Assembly: GCF_001665605.1 (NCBI RefSeq)
Contig: NZ_LZSV01000019.1
Coordinates: 1 to 64,000 of the forward strand
Direction of reading: 5' to 3'
DNA from: Mycobacterium sp. 852014-50255_SCH5639931
GTDB taxonomy: Bacteria > Actinomycetota > Actinomycetes > Mycobacteriales > Mycobacteriaceae
Length of the DNA stretch: 64,000 nt
Positions 63,439-64,000 of the stretch are shown here, one piece after another. Under the pieces are notes generated by a model, which was not told the origin of the DNA, made no database searches, and worked only from the letters and a program-made list of their open reading frames with translations. Every line of letters begins with the position of its first letter. Position 1 is the stretch's first letter. Made by a program: the position numbers and the translations under genes.

Positions 63439-64000
63439 TCACGTCCACTCTCGCAGTTGTGGTTTGACCACCTTGCCGCCCGGATTGCGCGGCAACGCGT
63501 CGACGAACCGCACCGACCGCGGCGCCTTGAAATTCGCCAAATGTTCACGGGTGTAAGCGATCACGGACTGCTCGTCGAGGTCGACGCCGGGCCTGGTCAC
63601 GACAAACGCCCGCCCGACCTCGCCGAGGCGCTCATCGGGAACCCCGATCACGGCGGCGTCGGCGACCCCCTCCATCCGGGCCAGCACCTGCTCGACCTCG
63701 GCGGGGTAGACATTGAATCCGCCGCAGATGTACATGTCCTTGAGCCGGTCGGTGATGCGCAGGTTGCCGGCCGCGTCGACGGCACCGATGTCACCGGTGT
63801 GCAGCCAGCCGTCGGGGTCGATGGCGGCCGCGGTGGCGGCCGGGTCGTCGAGGTAACCCAGCATGACGTTCGGCCCGCGCAGCAGCACCTCACCCGCTTC
63901 GCCGGGAGTTGTTGCGTCGATGCGCAATTCGAAGTCGGCGAACGGGCGCCCGCACGTTGTGGCGACGGTGACCGCGTCGTCGTCCGCCCGGCACATCGTG
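63439..64000 (-). CDS. fadD3: FadD3, HIP-CoA ligase (C-terminal part, cut by the window edge)
   Basis: FadD3 activates the C/D-ring propionate HIP with CoA and ATP. About the last 187 residues are in the window: CGRPFADFELRI, GEVLLRGPNVMLGYLDDP, the adenylation core DGWLHTGDIGAVDAAGNL, the hinge ITDRLKDMYICGGFNVYP and the catalytic lysine in RNPGGKVVKPQL. The rest of the gene lies beyond base 64000. It heads the operon fadD3-fadE31-fadE32-fadE33-aspB; any KstR2 operator would be outside the window. Confidence 0.93.
   Translation of the reverse strand, partial: TMCRADDDAVTVATTCGRPFADFELRIDATTPGEAGEVLLRGPNVMLGYLDDPAATAAAIDPDGWLHTGDIGAVDAAGNLRITDRLKDMYICGGFNVYPAEVEQVLARMEGVADAAVIGVPDERLGEVGRAFVVTRPGVDLDEQSVIAYTREHLANFKAPRSVRFVDALPRNPGGKVVKPQLREWT

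Overview
The window is high-GC actinobacterial DNA whose gene order follows, from the left edge, the Mycobacterium tuberculosis block Rv3604c to Rv3561, with Rv numbers descending. Almost every core gene of that block can be recognised from its protein sequence, so the source is a Mycobacterium. Several inserted modules, and the position of the hyc-like cluster, rule out the M. tuberculosis complex. The gene set (lsr2, mhuD, the complete kstR/hsa cholesterol cluster) fits a slow-growing environmental or opportunistic species, but I cannot name it. Rv numbers are used from memory of the reference genome as labels for family and synteny.

Layout. 1-3.4 kb: end of an Rv3604c-like gene, then the pantothenate/CoA operon (Rv3603c-like, panC, panD, coaX). 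3.5-8.3 kb: lysS, lsr2 and clpC1. 8.4-10.5 kb: a UPF0145 gene and a cobalamin-riboswitch-controlled cobalt module (cbtB, cbtA, phosphatase-like gene). 10.5-13.7 kb: an Rv0080-like flavin-binding-fold gene with a candidate DosR box, lpqF, mhuD and an alpha/beta hydrolase. 13.8-21.1 kb: an Rv0081-Rv0087-like operon for a membrane complex related to group 4 hydrogenases but lacking the nickel-binding cysteines. 21.1-31.0 kb: conserved housekeeping genes (mutY, canB, Rv3587c-like, disA-radA, lpqE, carD-ispD-ispF, cysS, rlmB). 31.1-36.6 kb: accessory genes (secreted phosphodiesterase, FAD monooxygenase, large LuxR-type ATPase regulator, DUF3303). 36.6-40.3 kb: arsB2-like transporter, MBL-fold protein, pxpA, lppH. 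40.4-43.1 kb: a zinc-type ABC transporter behind a Zur-like box. 43.1-52.8 kb: LacI regulator, then the cholesterol regulon (kstR, fadE34, Rv3572-like, kshB, hsaA-D-C-B) with three KstR operators. 52.8-58.2 kb: an accessory block that separates hsaB from nat and contains a 1049-residue receptor kinase carrying twelve Kelch repeats. 58.3-64.0 kb: nat and the opposite-strand operon fadD3 (cut by the window edge), fadE31, fadE32, fadE33, aspB.

Functional themes. Steroid degradation occupies the right third: KshAB (only kshB is here) and HsaABCD open rings A and B, FadE34 acts on the side chain, and FadD3 with FadE31-33 act on the remaining C/D rings. Left of this are CoA biosynthesis, MEP-pathway isoprenoid synthesis (ispD, ispF), c-di-AMP synthesis and metal homeostasis (cobalt, zinc, haem iron). 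Readable regulatory DNA includes a cobalamin riboswitch, KstR operators, a Zur-like box, a DosR-like box, a possible ClgR box, two hairpin terminators and several leaderless -10/GTG promoters. I found no rRNA, tRNA, CRISPR array, insertion sequence or prophage.
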